Positions 50,361-60,507 of a stretch of DNA of 64,000 nucleotides are shown piece by piece. The DNA comes from SFDP01 sp051891855 (GTDB lineage Bacteria; Bacillota; Clostridia; Lachnospirales; Lachnospiraceae). Each line of letters starts with the position of its first letter. Within the stretch, counting starts at the first letter, position 1. Both the position numbers and the translations under genes were made by a program. A model generated the notes under the pieces. It saw nothing but the letters and a program-made list of their open reading frames with translations. It did no database searches and had not been told where the DNA came from. The DNA is taken from the NCBI GenBank assembly GCA_051891855.1, contig JBJFFP010000012.1, forward strand, positions 3,078 through 67,077. Reading direction: 5' to 3'.

Positions 50361-52594
50361 CTCTTTATTTTTGTTCCTTTCGTATCCCGTCTTCCTGCTT
50401 TCAGACTGTTCAGATTCAGCTCCTTATCCCGGTAAATAATGGGGGAATCCACGGAATTTACCGTAAAATAAACCTCTTCCACGTAATCTCCTAGGGTCAG
50501 CTTCATTCCTCTTACTCCCACGGCCCCCTTTTTCTTTTCCGGTATCTCGGATAGGGGAAAACGAAGGAAGTAGCCATCTTTAGTCCGCAAAACAATATTC
50601 GTCTTATCCTTAAGTACATGGACACAGACCACCCGGTCATCCTCTGCCAGCTTAGTGGCACTGACGGTTCGTTTGCTGACGTCAAATTCCCCGCCGTCCA
50701 CAATTTTCAGCATTGCCTGGCTGGTGGCAAAGACTACCCGATACAGATTCAGCTCCGTCTGACTGGTCACCAGTACAATTTTTTCCCGTGTACTGGAAAA
50801 ATTACTGATATTATCAATAGGTACTCCCTTATCCCTGAATTTCCCGTAGGGCAAATCCGACACCTTTATGGTATGAAGCTGTCCCACATCCGTAAAAATA
50901 CAGATTTTTCCCGTGTTTTTACAGGAGAAAAGAAAACGGCTTTCTGCATAGGCAGCCTCTCTGTTTCTTTCCAGAGTGGCAGGATCGACGGTTTTGGCAT
51001 AACCGAAGCGATCCATCAGAAAAATCAGCTCCATTTCCTCCTGCTTCTTCTCCTCATAGACTGCCTCCTCACAATTATCAATAAGGGTTCTTCGTCTGTG
51101 GGAAAACTCTTTTTTCAGCTGATCCAAATCGTTGATCAGCACCTGAATCATGGAGTCCCTGCGGGAAAGAATGTCCTCATAACGGTAAATATTGGCTACC
51201 GTTTCTTCGTGCTCCTTAATCAGAGCCTCAATTTCCAGCCCAATCAGCTTATACAGCCGCATTTCCAAAATGGCATTTGCCTGACGTTCACTGAACATCA
51301 GCTGTGCCGCCATTATTTTGGATTCTTTGGATTTAAACCTGATTCCGTCGGTTGCCCCCTCTACCAGACATTTTTTGGCCATGCTGCGATCCTTACTGCC
51401 CCGAAGGATTTCAATAATCAAATCAATGACATTGCAGGCCTTGATTAATCCCTCCTGCACCTCCCGTTTTTCCTTCTCTTTTTCCAAAAGATTATTGTAT
51501 TTTCGGGTGGCTACTTCAAACTGAAATTCCACATTCTTACGGATAATCTGCTTTAAGCCCATAATCTCCGGCTTGCCGTCACAGATAGCCAGCATATTTA
51601 CGCCAAAGGTATCCTCAAGCCGGGTCTTTTTATACAGCAGGTTTATAAAATTATCTGCATCTGCATCCTTTTTCAGTTCAATAACGATACGGATACCCTC
51701 CTTAGAGGACTGGTTGGAAATATCCATAATATCCAGCGTTTTTTTACTCTCGGAAAGGGCTGCTACATCGGAAAGAAACTTGGAAATGTTGGCTCCGATC
51801 ATGGGATAGGGAATTTCGCTGATTACCACATTGATTTTCCCTCCCTTAGCCTTCTCAATATCCACCTTACCTCTAACCTTGATCTTCCCTGTACCTGTGC
51901 GGTAAATGGAAAGCAGCTCATCCTTATTGGTAACGATTCCTCCTGTGGGAAAATCCGGGCCCTTAAGGTATTTCATCAGTTCCCTGGTGGAAATTTGTTC
52001 GTTTTTCATATAGGCCTTGGTGGCTTCAATTACCTCTCCTAAATTATGGGGAGGAATACTGGTAGCCATACCTACCGCAATACCTTCGGAGCCATTCACC
52101 AGAAGATTGGGAAATTTGGCGGGAAGCACCTGCGGCTCCTTTTCTGTTTCATCAAAATTGGGAACGAAATCCACAACATTTTTATCCAGATCGGCTAAAA
52201 GCCCCTCCTGGGTAACCTTTTGCAGACGAGCCTCCGTATAACGCATGGCGGCAGCACCGTCACCTTCAATATTGCCGAAATTGCCGTGTCCGTCAACCAG
52301 GGGAAGGCCTTTTTTAAAGTCCTGTGTCATGACCACCAGGGCATCATAGATAGAGGCATCACCATGAGGATGGTACTTACCCATGGTATCCCCTACAATA
52401 CGGGCACTTTTTCGATAGGGTTTATCGAAACGGATACCCAACTCATACATATCATAAAGTGTTCTTCTTTGTACCGGCTTTAATCCGTCTCTTACATCCG
52501 GTAAAGCTCTGGCCACAATAACACTCATGGCATAATCTATATAGGCTTTTTGCATGATTTCGGAATATTCCGTTTTGATAATATTCTCTTCCAT
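50357..52594 (-). CDS. parC: type IIA topoisomerase subunit A (ParC-like)
   Basis: ATG at 52594 is preferred over 52606: GAGAG lies five bases upstream and the product then starts M-E-E-N-I-I-K-T-E-Y. The 745-residue protein has the breakage-reunion domain with the active Tyr in A-A-M-R-Y-T-E-A near 115 and Q-R-R-T-L near 45. The C-terminal region is short and lacks the GyrA box (Q-R-R-G-G-x-G), which favours topoisomerase IV over gyrase. The pair with the gene upstream is probably a second type II enzyme beside gyrase elsewhere. Confidence 0.85.
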   Translation of the reverse strand: MEENIIKTEYSEIMQKAYIDYAMSVIVARALPDVRDGLKPVQRRTLYDMYELGIRFDKPYRKSARIVGDTMGKYHPHGDASIYDALVVMTQDFKKGLPLVDGHGNFGNIEGDGAAAMRYTEARLQKVTQEGLLADLDKNVVDFVPNFDETEKEPQVLPAKFPNLLVNGSEGIAVGMATSIPPHNLGEVIEATKAYMKNEQISTRELMKYLKGPDFPTGGIVTNKDELLSIYRTGTGKIKVRGKVDIEKAKGGKINVVISEIPYPMIGANISKFLSDVAALSESKKTLDIMDISNQSSKEGIRIVIELKKDADADNFINLLYKKTRLEDTFGVNMLAICDGKPEIMGLKQIIRKNVEFQFEVATRKYNNLLEKEKEKREVQEGLIKACNVIDLIIEILRGSKDRSMAKKCLVEGATDGIRFKSKESKIMAAQLMFSERQANAILEMRLYKLIGLEIEALIKEHEETVANIYRYEDILSRRDSMIQVLINDLDQLKKEFSHRRRTLIDNCEEAVYEEKKQEEMELIFLMDRFGYAKTVDPATLERNREAAYAESRFLFSCKNTGKICIFTDVGQLHTIKVSDLPYGKFRDKGVPIDNISNFSSTREKIVLVTSQTELNLYRVVFATSQAMLKIVDGGEFDVSKRTVSATKLAEDDRVVCVHVLKDKTNIVLRTKDGYFLRFPLSEIPEKKKGAVGVRGMKLTLGDYVEEVYFTVNSVDSPIIYRDKELNLNSLKAGRRDTKGTKIKR

Positions 52595-52609
52595 TTTTTC
52601 TCTCATTCC

Positions 52610-54532
52610 TTATATATCCAGTTGGGCATCATTTGCATGTTCATAAATAAAGGCTTTTCTGGGAGGAACATCATTTCCCATCAGCATTTCCGTCACCTGA
52701 GAGGCGTAGAGAGCGTCCTCAATCTCCACCAGCTTTAATTTTCTGGTTTCCGGATTCAGGGTAGTCTCCCACAGCTGGTCTGCATCCATCTCTCCAAGAC
52801 CCTTGTACCGCTGCAGGGTGAAGGGTCCCTTGTGGCTTTTCCGGTAACGCTCCAGTGCCTTGTCATCATACAGATACTCTTCCTTTCCCTTAGAGGGCAT
52901 GGCCTTATACAACGGGGGCATGGCAATGTACACATGTCCTTCAAAAATCAGCTCCGGCATAAATCGATAAAACAAAGTTAACAGCAGAGTGGAAATATGG
53001 GCTCCATCCACGTCCGCATCGGCCATGATAATAATCTTGTTGTAACGAAGCTTGGAAATATCAAAATCATTTCCATAGCCTTCTTTAAAGCCACAGCCAA
53101 AGGCATTAATCATGGTTTTAATTTCCGCATTGGCCAATACCTTGTCTATACTGGCCTTTTCCACGTTAAGGATTTTTCCCCGAATAGGCAGAATTGCTTG
53201 GTAGGCCCTGTCTCTGGCGGTTTTGGCGCTGCCTCCGGCAGAATCACCCTCTACAATGAAGATTTCACATCTGGAAGGGTCCCTTGACTCACAGTTGGCC
53301 AGCTTTCCGTTAGAATCGAAGGAAAATTTCTGCTTAGTCAGAAGATTCGTTTTTGCCTTTTCCTCCGTCTTACGAATTTTTGCTGCCTTTTCTGCACAGC
53401 CGATAACCGCCTTTAGAGTTTCCAGATTACGGTCAAAAAAGTGGACAATCTCCTCTCCTGTTACCTTACTGACCACCTTGGCTGCATCCTGATTATCCAG
53501 CTTCGTCTTGGTCTGCCCCTCAAAACGGGGATCCGGATGCTTAATGGATACCACCGCCGTCATTCCGTTACGAATATCCGCACCGGTAAAATTAGCATCC
53601 TTCTCCTTTAAAATATTCAGTTCTCTGGCATAATTGTTAATGACCGTGGTAAACATGGTCTTAAAGCCGGTGAGGTGGGTGCCGCCCTCGGCATTATAAA
53701 TGTTATTGCAAAAGCCCAATACCGTTTCATGAAACTCATTTACATACTGAAAGGCTACCTCTACACTGACCCCTTCACTTTCTCCGGTATAATAAACCAC
53801 ATCATGAATGACCTCCTTGGATTTGTTTAAATCCTTCAGATAACCAATCAGACCCTGCGGTTCATGAAACTCTATGTATTCTGCTTCTGCCCTGCGCTTA
53901 TCCTCATAAATTATGGTCAGTCCGGGATTAAGATAGGCCGTTTCATGCAGACGGCTCTTTACTTCATCCTCCTTAAATCTGGTTTTATCAAATATGGTAT
54001 CGTCCGGAAGAAAATTAACCATAGTTCCGGTCTCTTTCGTTTTTCCCACCACCGGAAGAAGTCCTTTGTCCAGTTCAACTATCGGATTTCCCCGTTCATA
54101 TTTATCCTCATAGATCAAGCCGTTCTTTTTGACTCTTACGGTCAAATGTGTGGAAAGAGCATTTACCACAGAAGAGCCTACACCATGAAGACCGCCGCTG
54201 GTTTTATAAGCAGAATCATCAAATTTACCTCCTGCATGCAGGGTAGTAAAAACAAGCCGCTCTGCACTGATTCCCTTTTCATGCATTTCCACCGGGATTC
54301 CTCTCCCGTTGTCCATAACGGTACAGCTGCCGTCCGCCTCCAGGGTCACGTATATTTTGTCACAAAAACCGGCAAGATGTTCGTCTACGGAATTATCCAC
54401 AATTTCATAAATCAGATGATTCAGTCCCTTAGTCGAAACACTTCCAATATACATTCCCGGTCTTTTTCTTACCGCCTCCAGTCCCTCAAGTACGGTAATA
54501 CTGGAAGCATCATAGGTGGTTTTTGCCGCCAT
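52610..54532 (-). CDS. parE: type IIA topoisomerase subunit B (ParE-like)
   Basis: The open frame extends to 54625, but ATG at 54532 with AGAGGA eight bases upstream gives the family start M-A-A-K-T-T-Y-D. The 640-residue protein has the GHKL ATPase site (E-I-V-D-N-S-V-D-E, then D-N-G-R-G-I-P), the TOPRIM E-G-D-S-A-G-G-S-A-K and Y-K-G-L-G-E-M. Both subunits are adjacent. ParE rather than GyrB rests on the partner. Confidence 0.87.
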   Translation of the reverse strand: MAAKTTYDASSITVLEGLEAVRKRPGMYIGSVSTKGLNHLIYEIVDNSVDEHLAGFCDKIYVTLEADGSCTVMDNGRGIPVEMHEKGISAERLVFTTLHAGGKFDDSAYKTSGGLHGVGSSVVNALSTHLTVRVKKNGLIYEDKYERGNPIVELDKGLLPVVGKTKETGTMVNFLPDDTIFDKTRFKEDEVKSRLHETAYLNPGLTIIYEDKRRAEAEYIEFHEPQGLIGYLKDLNKSKEVIHDVVYYTGESEGVSVEVAFQYVNEFHETVLGFCNNIYNAEGGTHLTGFKTMFTTVINNYARELNILKEKDANFTGADIRNGMTAVVSIKHPDPRFEGQTKTKLDNQDAAKVVSKVTGEEIVHFFDRNLETLKAVIGCAEKAAKIRKTEEKAKTNLLTKQKFSFDSNGKLANCESRDPSRCEIFIVEGDSAGGSAKTARDRAYQAILPIRGKILNVEKASIDKVLANAEIKTMINAFGCGFKEGYGNDFDISKLRYNKIIIMADADVDGAHISTLLLTLFYRFMPELIFEGHVYIAMPPLYKAMPSKGKEEYLYDDKALERYRKSHKGPFTLQRYKGLGEMDADQLWETTLNPETRKLKLVEIEDALYASQVTEMLMGNDVPPRKAFIYEHANDAQLDI

Positions 54533-54637
54533 TAATAAATCCTCTTTTCTCTGTATGAAATAGCGTATAACTGACAGCTTTTCTGTACAGTTACGATAAA
54601 ATCCTGTACGAACATCTGGGTTCATACAGGATTATCA

Positions 54638-55501
54638 TCACTCTTGGGGTAACCTCTTAGTGCAGGCCACTGCCAAAGCACCGGGTCCTATATGGCAGGC
54701 TACGCTTAAGGATAGGGGATCCAGCACAATGTTCAGACCGGGGAATTCCTGCTCAACCTCCTGCTTAAACTGTAGGGCAGATTCCTCATTATAGGTATAG
54801 GCCATCTGCAGCTGAACATGATCAATTCCGTTGAAACGGGTCTCTATATCATTTTTAATGGCATTAATCATCATTTTCTTTCCCTGGGAAGAGGTTCTGG
54901 CCTTTGCAAAGGCATCCAGCTTTTCTCCCTGAATGGTCAGCACCGGCTTTAACTTTAAAATGGTACCCAATGCTGCTGCCGCAGGAGTAATCCGTCCTCC
55001 CTTTTTCAAGTAATAAAGGGTATCCAGCATAATATAAATACTGGAATTGAACTTGTCCTCTTCCAGGATTTTCTTAATCTCTGCTGCACCTTTCCCAGCC
55101 TCTGCCAGAGCAATTGCATCCATAACCGACTGTCTCTGGGTAACGGAAATCCTTTGATTATTTACCACCTGCACCTTGCCGTTATAATCCTCAGCCAGCA
55201 TGTGGGCAGTCTGACATGAACCGCTTAATCCGCTGCTCATGGGGATATGCACCACCTCATCATATTCGCGGAGTAAATCATCAAACATATTGGTGACAGA
55301 TTCCGGAGAAGGCTGTGAGGTGCTGATATCGCAGCCCCCCCGAAGCCGTTCATAAAACTTCTCCTGTGTCAGGGTAATATCCTCAAAATAGGTCTCTCCG
55401 TCCATAATAAAAGGCATAGGCAATACAGATATACCTAAATCCCTGCCTTCCTTCTGGGTAATCCCACTGTTACTGTCGGTCATTATCGCTACTTTTGCCA
55501 T
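54638..55501 (-). CDS. DegV-family fatty acid-binding protein (FakB-like)
   Basis: The 287-residue protein starts V-A-I-M-T-D-S-N-S-G-I and has the DegV signature T-S-Q-P-S-P near 92 and M-S-S-G-L-S-G-S near 118. Family members (FakB) bind fatty acids for phosphorylation by FakA; a FakA gene is in the same operon upstream, with recG between. This supports a role in incorporating exogenous fatty acids. Confidence 0.92.
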   Translation of the reverse strand: MAKVAIMTDSNSGITQKEGRDLGISVLPMPFIMDGETYFEDITLTQEKFYERLRGGCDISTSQPSPESVTNMFDDLLREYDEVVHIPMSSGLSGSCQTAHMLAEDYNGKVQVVNNQRISVTQRQSVMDAIALAEAGKGAAEIKKILEEDKFNSSIYIMLDTLYYLKKGGRITPAAAALGTILKLKPVLTIQGEKLDAFAKARTSSQGKKMMINAIKNDIETRFNGIDHVQLQMAYTYNEESALQFKQEVEQEFPGLNIVLDPLSLSVACHIGPGALAVACTKRLPQE

Positions 55502-55584
55502 TCAACTTATCTCCATTTTCGGTTTATCAAGCTATTCACAGCCTGGCTGAAAAGCTTTAGACTGTGATCGCTTCCATTTTACTT

Positions 55585-57636
55585 TTAAATGCTTCTAAAG
55601 TCAACCCTGGCTCCTTTTTCTGCCCGGAAGCTTCCCAACCAGGGATAAGCCTCATCAGGTCTGTCCCTGCTTAGGAGTTCATCCGCCAGGGCTGCCGTCT
55701 CCAATAGGATTTGGGAATCATTATAAATATCACCTACGACAAACTGAAGCTCTCCGCTCTGTCTGATTCCAAAAATATCACCGGGCCCTCTCAGCTTCAT
55801 ATCTTCATTTGCCAGATAAAAGCCATCATTGGATTGATTCAACAGCTCCAGCCGCTTTGAGGTATTCTGATTCTGATTGCTGTTAATAAAAATACAGTAG
55901 GACTGCTCCTTTCCGCGCCCTACACGTCCCCTTAGCTGATGAAGCTGTGCCAGGCCAAAGCGTTCCGCATTTTCAACCAGCATAACGGTTGCATTGGGAA
56001 CATTGATTCCCACTTCTATTACTGTGGTAGAAACCAGGATATCAATTCTATGCTCTCCGAAGTCCTCCATAATCTGATTTTTCAGTGCAGGCTTCATTTT
56101 CCCATGCAGACAGGCCACCCGGGCTCTGCTTCCAAAATAGGCTGCCAGCTTATCCCCATAAGAAAGCACATTTTCCAGATTTTCCATTTCTCCCTCTTCC
56201 ACCATAGGGCAGATACAGTAGACCTGATGGCCCTTTTGAATCTCTTTTTCCATAAAGGAATAGGCCTTGGGGCGATAAGAAGGATTTACCACGCAGTTTT
56301 TTATGGGCAGCCGTCCTACAGGCATCTCATCCAAAATGGATAAATGCAGATCACCGAATAAAATAATGGCCAGTGTTCTGGGAATAGGCGTTGCACTCAT
56401 AACCAGAATGTGAGTATTTTTTCCTTTTTCCTGTAAAAGAGTACGCTGCCTTACCCCAAATCGATGCTGCTCATCCGTAATCACCAGAGCCAGATTCCGA
56501 TACTTTACCTTATCCTGGATCAGAGCATGGGTACCGATAATCACATTTACCCTTCCTTCATTGATTTCCTCATATGCCAGCTGTTTTTCCCTGGCCCTTA
56601 ATGAGCCGGTTAAAAGGATTGGCTTAATGCACAATTGATACCGCTCACTCATCTCCCTGATGGCTTCATAGTGCTGAAGGGCAAGCACCTCTGTAGGTGC
56701 CATCAAAGCTCCCTGACGTCCGTTGGCGGCACACATCAGCAGGGCTAAAACCGCCAAAATAGTTTTACCGCTTCCCACATCTCCCTGAATCATACGATTC
56801 ATGGCTACATCCTTTTGCAGATCCTCTTCGATCTGTGCCCAGACCCTTTGCTGTGCTCCTGTCAGGGAATAGGGCAGCTGCTCCAGAAGCCTCGTTGTAT
56901 CTGCTGTTTGCAAAAGAGGGCTGGGAAAAGGCAGCTGATCGATCTGTCTTTTTCTGGTTTTGATTTCCAGGCAAAAGGCAAGAAATTCTTCAAAAACCAG
57001 CCTTCTTCTTGCCTCAAGCACCTGTTCATTACTCTGAGGAAAATGCAGCACATTAAAAGCCTGTTCACGCCCCATAAGCTGATACTTCTCCACCAGCTCT
57101 GCCGGAAAGGGTTCCTCGGATAAGGATACACTCTGTAAAATAGCCTTCACCGATTTTTGAATGAACCCACTGGTCAGGCCCTTGGTTAAAGGATAGATGG
57201 GCTGAAGAGAATCCAACAGCTTCGCATATTCCTCCGGCTTGTAGCATTTGGGCTGTTCCAAGGTGAGTCTTCCCTTTTTTTCCTCCAGTTTCCCCCTAAA
57301 GACATATTCCTTTCCCGGGATAAGGGTATGCTTCAGATACGGCATATTAAAATAGGTTACATTGACTTTTTTGGTCATGTCCTCCAGATAAAATTGGAGC
57401 AGGGTGTATCTTCCGGTTTTTCTAAGCTCAATTTTCTGATAAGGAAGCCTTACCTGTATGGTCACCACAGTATTCCTCTCCCATTCCCCGATGGGCCTCG
57501 GTTTTTCAAAAGCTTCATAGCCTTTAGGAAGATAATAAAGCAGATCCCCCACTGTATACAGCTCCAGCTTATGAAATAGCTGAACGTTTTTTTCTCCTAT
57601 TCCCTTTACCTTTTGCAGATCGGAATCCAGTTGCAT
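55585..57636 (-). CDS. recG: ATP-dependent DNA helicase RecG
   Basis: The 683-residue helicase has an N-terminal OB-fold wedge, Walker A (G-D-V-G-S-G-K-T) near 289, the D-E-Q-H box (I-T-D-E-Q-H-R-F-G) near 388 and the later R-G-R-V-G-R-G near 560. RecG drives fork regression and branch migration. It is downstream of fakA across the N gap. Confidence 0.96.
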   Translation of the reverse strand: MQLDSDLQKVKGIGEKNVQLFHKLELYTVGDLLYYLPKGYEAFEKPRPIGEWERNTVVTIQVRLPYQKIELRKTGRYTLLQFYLEDMTKKVNVTYFNMPYLKHTLIPGKEYVFRGKLEEKKGRLTLEQPKCYKPEEYAKLLDSLQPIYPLTKGLTSGFIQKSVKAILQSVSLSEEPFPAELVEKYQLMGREQAFNVLHFPQSNEQVLEARRRLVFEEFLAFCLEIKTRKRQIDQLPFPSPLLQTADTTRLLEQLPYSLTGAQQRVWAQIEEDLQKDVAMNRMIQGDVGSGKTILAVLALLMCAANGRQGALMAPTEVLALQHYEAIREMSERYQLCIKPILLTGSLRAREKQLAYEEINEGRVNVIIGTHALIQDKVKYRNLALVITDEQHRFGVRQRTLLQEKGKNTHILVMSATPIPRTLAIILFGDLHLSILDEMPVGRLPIKNCVVNPSYRPKAYSFMEKEIQKGHQVYCICPMVEEGEMENLENVLSYGDKLAAYFGSRARVACLHGKMKPALKNQIMEDFGEHRIDILVSTTVIEVGINVPNATVMLVENAERFGLAQLHQLRGRVGRGKEQSYCIFINSNQNQNTSKRLELLNQSNDGFYLANEDMKLRGPGDIFGIRQSGELQFVVGDIYNDSQILLETAALADELLSRDRPDEAYPWLGSFRAEKGARVDFRSI

Positions 57637-57728
57637 CAGATTTCTCCTTTAAGTTGAATGAGATAGAATTACCTTGGAAAAAGACCGATGCAAAATCTCC
57701 AAAATTTTGCACCGGCCCCAAAAGCTAT

Positions 57729-57938
57729 TTATTCTACCGAAATAATATAATAATATACCGGCTGACCGCCATACTGCAGTTCTNNNNNNNNNNNNNNNNN
57801 NNNNNNNNNNNNNNNNNNNNNNNNNNNNNNNNNNNNNNNNNNNNNNNNNNNNNNNNNNNNNNNNNNNNNNNNNNNNNNNNNNNTTATTCTACCGAAATAA
57901 TATAATAATATACCGGCTGACCGCCATACTGCAGTTCT
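57729..57938. other. 100-N scaffold gap flanked by an identical 55-bp sequence
   Basis: Bases 57784-57883 are exactly 100 Ns. The 55 bases before them (57729-57783) are identical to the 55 bases after (57884-57938), and both encode the last codons of fakA. This is what a failed contig-overlap merge leaves. Bases 57637-57728 are ordinary sequence between recG and fakA. Confidence 0.93.
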
Positions 57939-59566
57939 ACATCACAGGTATCGTATTTTTCTTCAATCCTGTCTGCCAGAAGGCGAGCCTGATCGGCTGA
58001 AATTTCTTCACCGTGGTAGATACTGATCAGCTCCTTATCTCCATCCATCATTTCATCCACCATCTGCAGGGTAACCTCTTCTATGTCCCTTCCTACGGCA
58101 AGGATTCCCGTATCACCTATACCCATAAAATCACCCTGATGAATCTCCTTATCATCTATCTGTGTATCTCTTACAGCGTAGGTAACCTGCCCGGTTTTCA
58201 CCTTGGTAATTTCCTCCAGCATAATGGCTTCATTCTCCTGTACACTTAGGTCCGGTACGAAATTAATCACAGCCGTAATTCCCTGTGCTACAGTTTTGGT
58301 AGGGATTACAATGATATGCTTATCTTCCACCAAGGATTTAGCCTGATTGGCAGCCAGAATAATGTTGCTGTTATTGGGGAAAATAAAAATATTCTCTGCA
58401 TTTACCTGCTCAATGGCATTTAGCATATCCTCCGTACTGGGATTCATGGTCTGTCCGCCGGCAATCATATAATCCACACCCAGACCGGTGAAAATTTCAT
58501 CCATACCCTTACCCACGGAAACTGAAATGAAGCCAACCTCTTTTTTGGGTGTCTCCTTCTTTACCGGTTCAGCAGCCTTTTCCTTTTCCGACATCTTGAT
58601 TACCTTTTCCTGATGTTCCAGGCGCATATTATCAATCTTCATATTAGAAAGCTGACCATACATAAGCGCTCTCTGAATGGCCATACCGGGATCATTGGTA
58701 TGCACATGTACCTTGACAATATCATCATCGGCAACCACCACAATAGAATCACCGATAGACTCCAAATATGCCTTGAAATCCATCTCATGCTTAATGTTGA
58801 AGGTCTTATTCAGCATAATGATAAATTCTGTACAGTAACCAAACTTAATATCACAGGAAGCCTGGGTATCTACCTTTATTCCTGATGCTCCCGCAGTTAC
58901 TGCTCCCAGTTTAAAATCCAGCTCTTTTCCATGGAAAGCATCATTTGCTCCCCGTAAAACCTCTAAAAGTCCCTGTCCACCGGAGTCTACAACTCCTGCC
59001 TGCTTTAATACAGGCAGCATTTCCGGGGTCTGGCTCAATACATAGTCTGCATGCTTGATAATTTCATCCAGAAACTGACCAATATCCGTTACCCCGGCCT
59101 TTTCCAGCTCTCTGGCCTTTAAAGCTGCACCCTTAGCCACCGTCAGAATCGTACCCTCCTTAGGCTTCATTACCGCTTTATACGCCGTTTCCACGGAACA
59201 CTCGGCTGCCTCTGTCAAAATGGCAACGTCCAGCTTCTGATGCGTCTTAATTACCTTACAGAATCCACGAAAAAGCTGGGAAAGAATAACACCGGAATTT
59301 CCCCTTGCCCCCCTTAAGGAACCGGAGGAAATGGCCTTGGCAAGGCTCTCCATATCATCATCGATCAGCCCGGATACCTCCTTAGCCGCCGACATAATAG
59401 TCAAAGACATATTAGTACCGGTATCCCCATCAGGAACGGGAAAAACATTCAGTTCATTAATCCATTCCTTCTTTGCTTCCAGATTCTGCGCACTCGCCAG
59501 AAACATTTTGGAAAGCATATTTACATCAATTGTAGTTGAAGCCACTTGAATATCCTCCTTAATCAA
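57884..59566 (-). CDS. fakA: fatty acid kinase FakA / DAK2-domain protein (YloV)
   Basis: The 560-residue protein has the kinase domain with V-F-P-V-P-D-G-D-T-G-T-N-M near 42-54 and R-G-A-R-G-N-S-G-V near 91, followed by the DegV-like C-terminal domain. FakA phosphorylates fatty acids held by FakB (DegV) partners. It overlaps the Asp23 gene by eight bases, the usual yloU-yloV order. Its 3' end borders the N gap, but the stop is visible (57884-57886), so the gene is complete. Confidence 0.93.
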   Translation of the reverse strand: MIKEDIQVASTTIDVNMLSKMFLASAQNLEAKKEWINELNVFPVPDGDTGTNMSLTIMSAAKEVSGLIDDDMESLAKAISSGSLRGARGNSGVILSQLFRGFCKVIKTHQKLDVAILTEAAECSVETAYKAVMKPKEGTILTVAKGAALKARELEKAGVTDIGQFLDEIIKHADYVLSQTPEMLPVLKQAGVVDSGGQGLLEVLRGANDAFHGKELDFKLGAVTAGASGIKVDTQASCDIKFGYCTEFIIMLNKTFNIKHEMDFKAYLESIGDSIVVVADDDIVKVHVHTNDPGMAIQRALMYGQLSNMKIDNMRLEHQEKVIKMSEKEKAAEPVKKETPKKEVGFISVSVGKGMDEIFTGLGVDYMIAGGQTMNPSTEDMLNAIEQVNAENIFIFPNNSNIILAANQAKSLVEDKHIIVIPTKTVAQGITAVINFVPDLSVQENEAIMLEEITKVKTGQVTYAVRDTQIDDKEIHQGDFMGIGDTGILAVGRDIEEVTLQMVDEMMDGDKELISIYHGEEISADQARLLADRIEEKYDTCDVELQYGGQPVYYYIISVE

Positions 59567-59918
59567 TCGCTCTTACCCCTTCCACATAAACGTTGATTTT
59601 ACCCACGTCTATGCCGGTAAATTCTTCTACTCTGTATTTTACGTTTTCCATCAAATTATCACAAACAGCCACAATACTTACTCCGTAGGCTACGATTACA
59701 TGAAAATTTAAGGTCAGCTTATTATTTTCCATTTTAACCACTATACCCCGGGTAATGCTGTCCATCTTTAACAGCTTAACCAGGCCGTCTTTCACATTGA
59801 CACCGGCCATGCCGACAATACCGAAGCATTCCACCGCCACACTGCCTGCATAACGGCTTACCACTTCCTTATCAATGGTGATTTTACCCATATGTGTGTT
59901 CATAGAAGATCCTTTCAT
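59559..59918 (-). CDS. Asp23/Gls24-family protein (YloU)
   Basis: AAGGAGG lies six bases before ATG at 59918, which favours it over 59903. The 119-residue protein has the Asp23 pattern G-K-I-T-I-D-K-E-V-V, A-V-E-C-F-G-I-V-G-M and Y-G-V-S-I near 77. Family proteins are envelope-associated in Firmicutes. It precedes fakA and diverges from rpmB. Confidence 0.93.
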   Translation of the reverse strand: MKGSSMNTHMGKITIDKEVVSRYAGSVAVECFGIVGMAGVNVKDGLVKLLKMDSITRGIVVKMENNKLTLNFHVIVAYGVSIVAVCDNLMENVKYRVEEFTGIDVGKINVYVEGVRAID

Positions 59919-60037
59919 GTAGTACCTCCTTCATAATTTAAATCATTGTAACATGGCTATTATACTCGTTTTATAAGAAAAAATAAACCAAAAAATGTAT
60001 CTTTCACAAGATTTTGTATATTTTCTATATTTTTTGC

Positions 60038-60066
60038 TTGCATTTCTACTACTCTTCTGCTATTAT
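60038..60066 (+). promoter_or_regulatory. rpmB promoter
   Basis: TTGCAT (60038-60043) and TATTAT (60061-60066) are 17 bases apart, about 48 bases before the rpmB ATG. Confidence 0.7.
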
Positions 60067-60114
60067 ACTACTGTTATGATTCGTAAGGATTTTTTACGGT
60101 TAGGAGGTGTCAAC

Positions 60115-60300
60115 ATGGCAAAATGTGATATTTGTGGTAAGGGCGTACATTTCGGTAATAACGTTAGCCATTCTCATAGAAGATCCAACCATATTTGGAA
60201 GTCAAACGTTAAGAATATTAAATGCAAGGTAAACGGAGCTTCCAGAAAGCTTCACGTTTGTACCAGCTGCTTAAAGTCCGGTAAAGTTGAGAGAGCTTAA
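60115..60300 (+). CDS. rpmB: 50S ribosomal protein L28
   Basis: ATG at 60115 follows AGGAGG by eight bases; longer frames upstream are not credible. The 61-residue L28 starts M-A-K-C-D-I-C-G-K and has a second Cys pair in C-T-S-C, so it is the zinc-binding form. It stands alone between promoter and terminator. Confidence 0.96.
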   Translation: MAKCDICGKGVHFGNNVSHSHRRSNHIWKSNVKNIKCKVNGASRKLHVCTSCLKSGKVERA

Positions 60301-60312
60301 GATTTCCACAGA

Positions 60313-60344
60313 AACCATCGTAGAAATACGATGGTTCTTTTTTT
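60313..60344 (+). terminator. rpmB terminator
   Basis: AACCATCGTA and its complement flank a GAAA loop, followed by C and seven Ts, 13 bases after the rpmB stop. Confidence 0.93.
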
Positions 60345-60393
60345 GTCTCCTGTTTCCTGACAGAATGTATATAAAAAAAGACATGATAAATTA

Positions 60394-60422
60394 TTGTCAA
60401 TCTCTGCTTCATACAGTATAAT
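60394..60422 (+). promoter_or_regulatory. fprA promoter
   Basis: TTGTCA (60394-60399) and TATAAT (60417-60422) are 17 bases apart, giving a leader of about 78 bases to the fprA ATG. No hairpin stands out in the leader. Confidence 0.82.
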
Positions 60423-60507
60423 AGCCCATTGAACATAATAGAAAGCGTACGAAACAGACTATTTAAGATAATGAATTAACTTTTACAGAAGTGGAGGACT
60501 CTTATAG

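Noticed and set aside
57729..57938. The 55-bp flanks as a genuine direct repeat or insertion target
   Set aside because: They border exactly 100 Ns and both encode the same gene end; a scaffolding artefact fits better.
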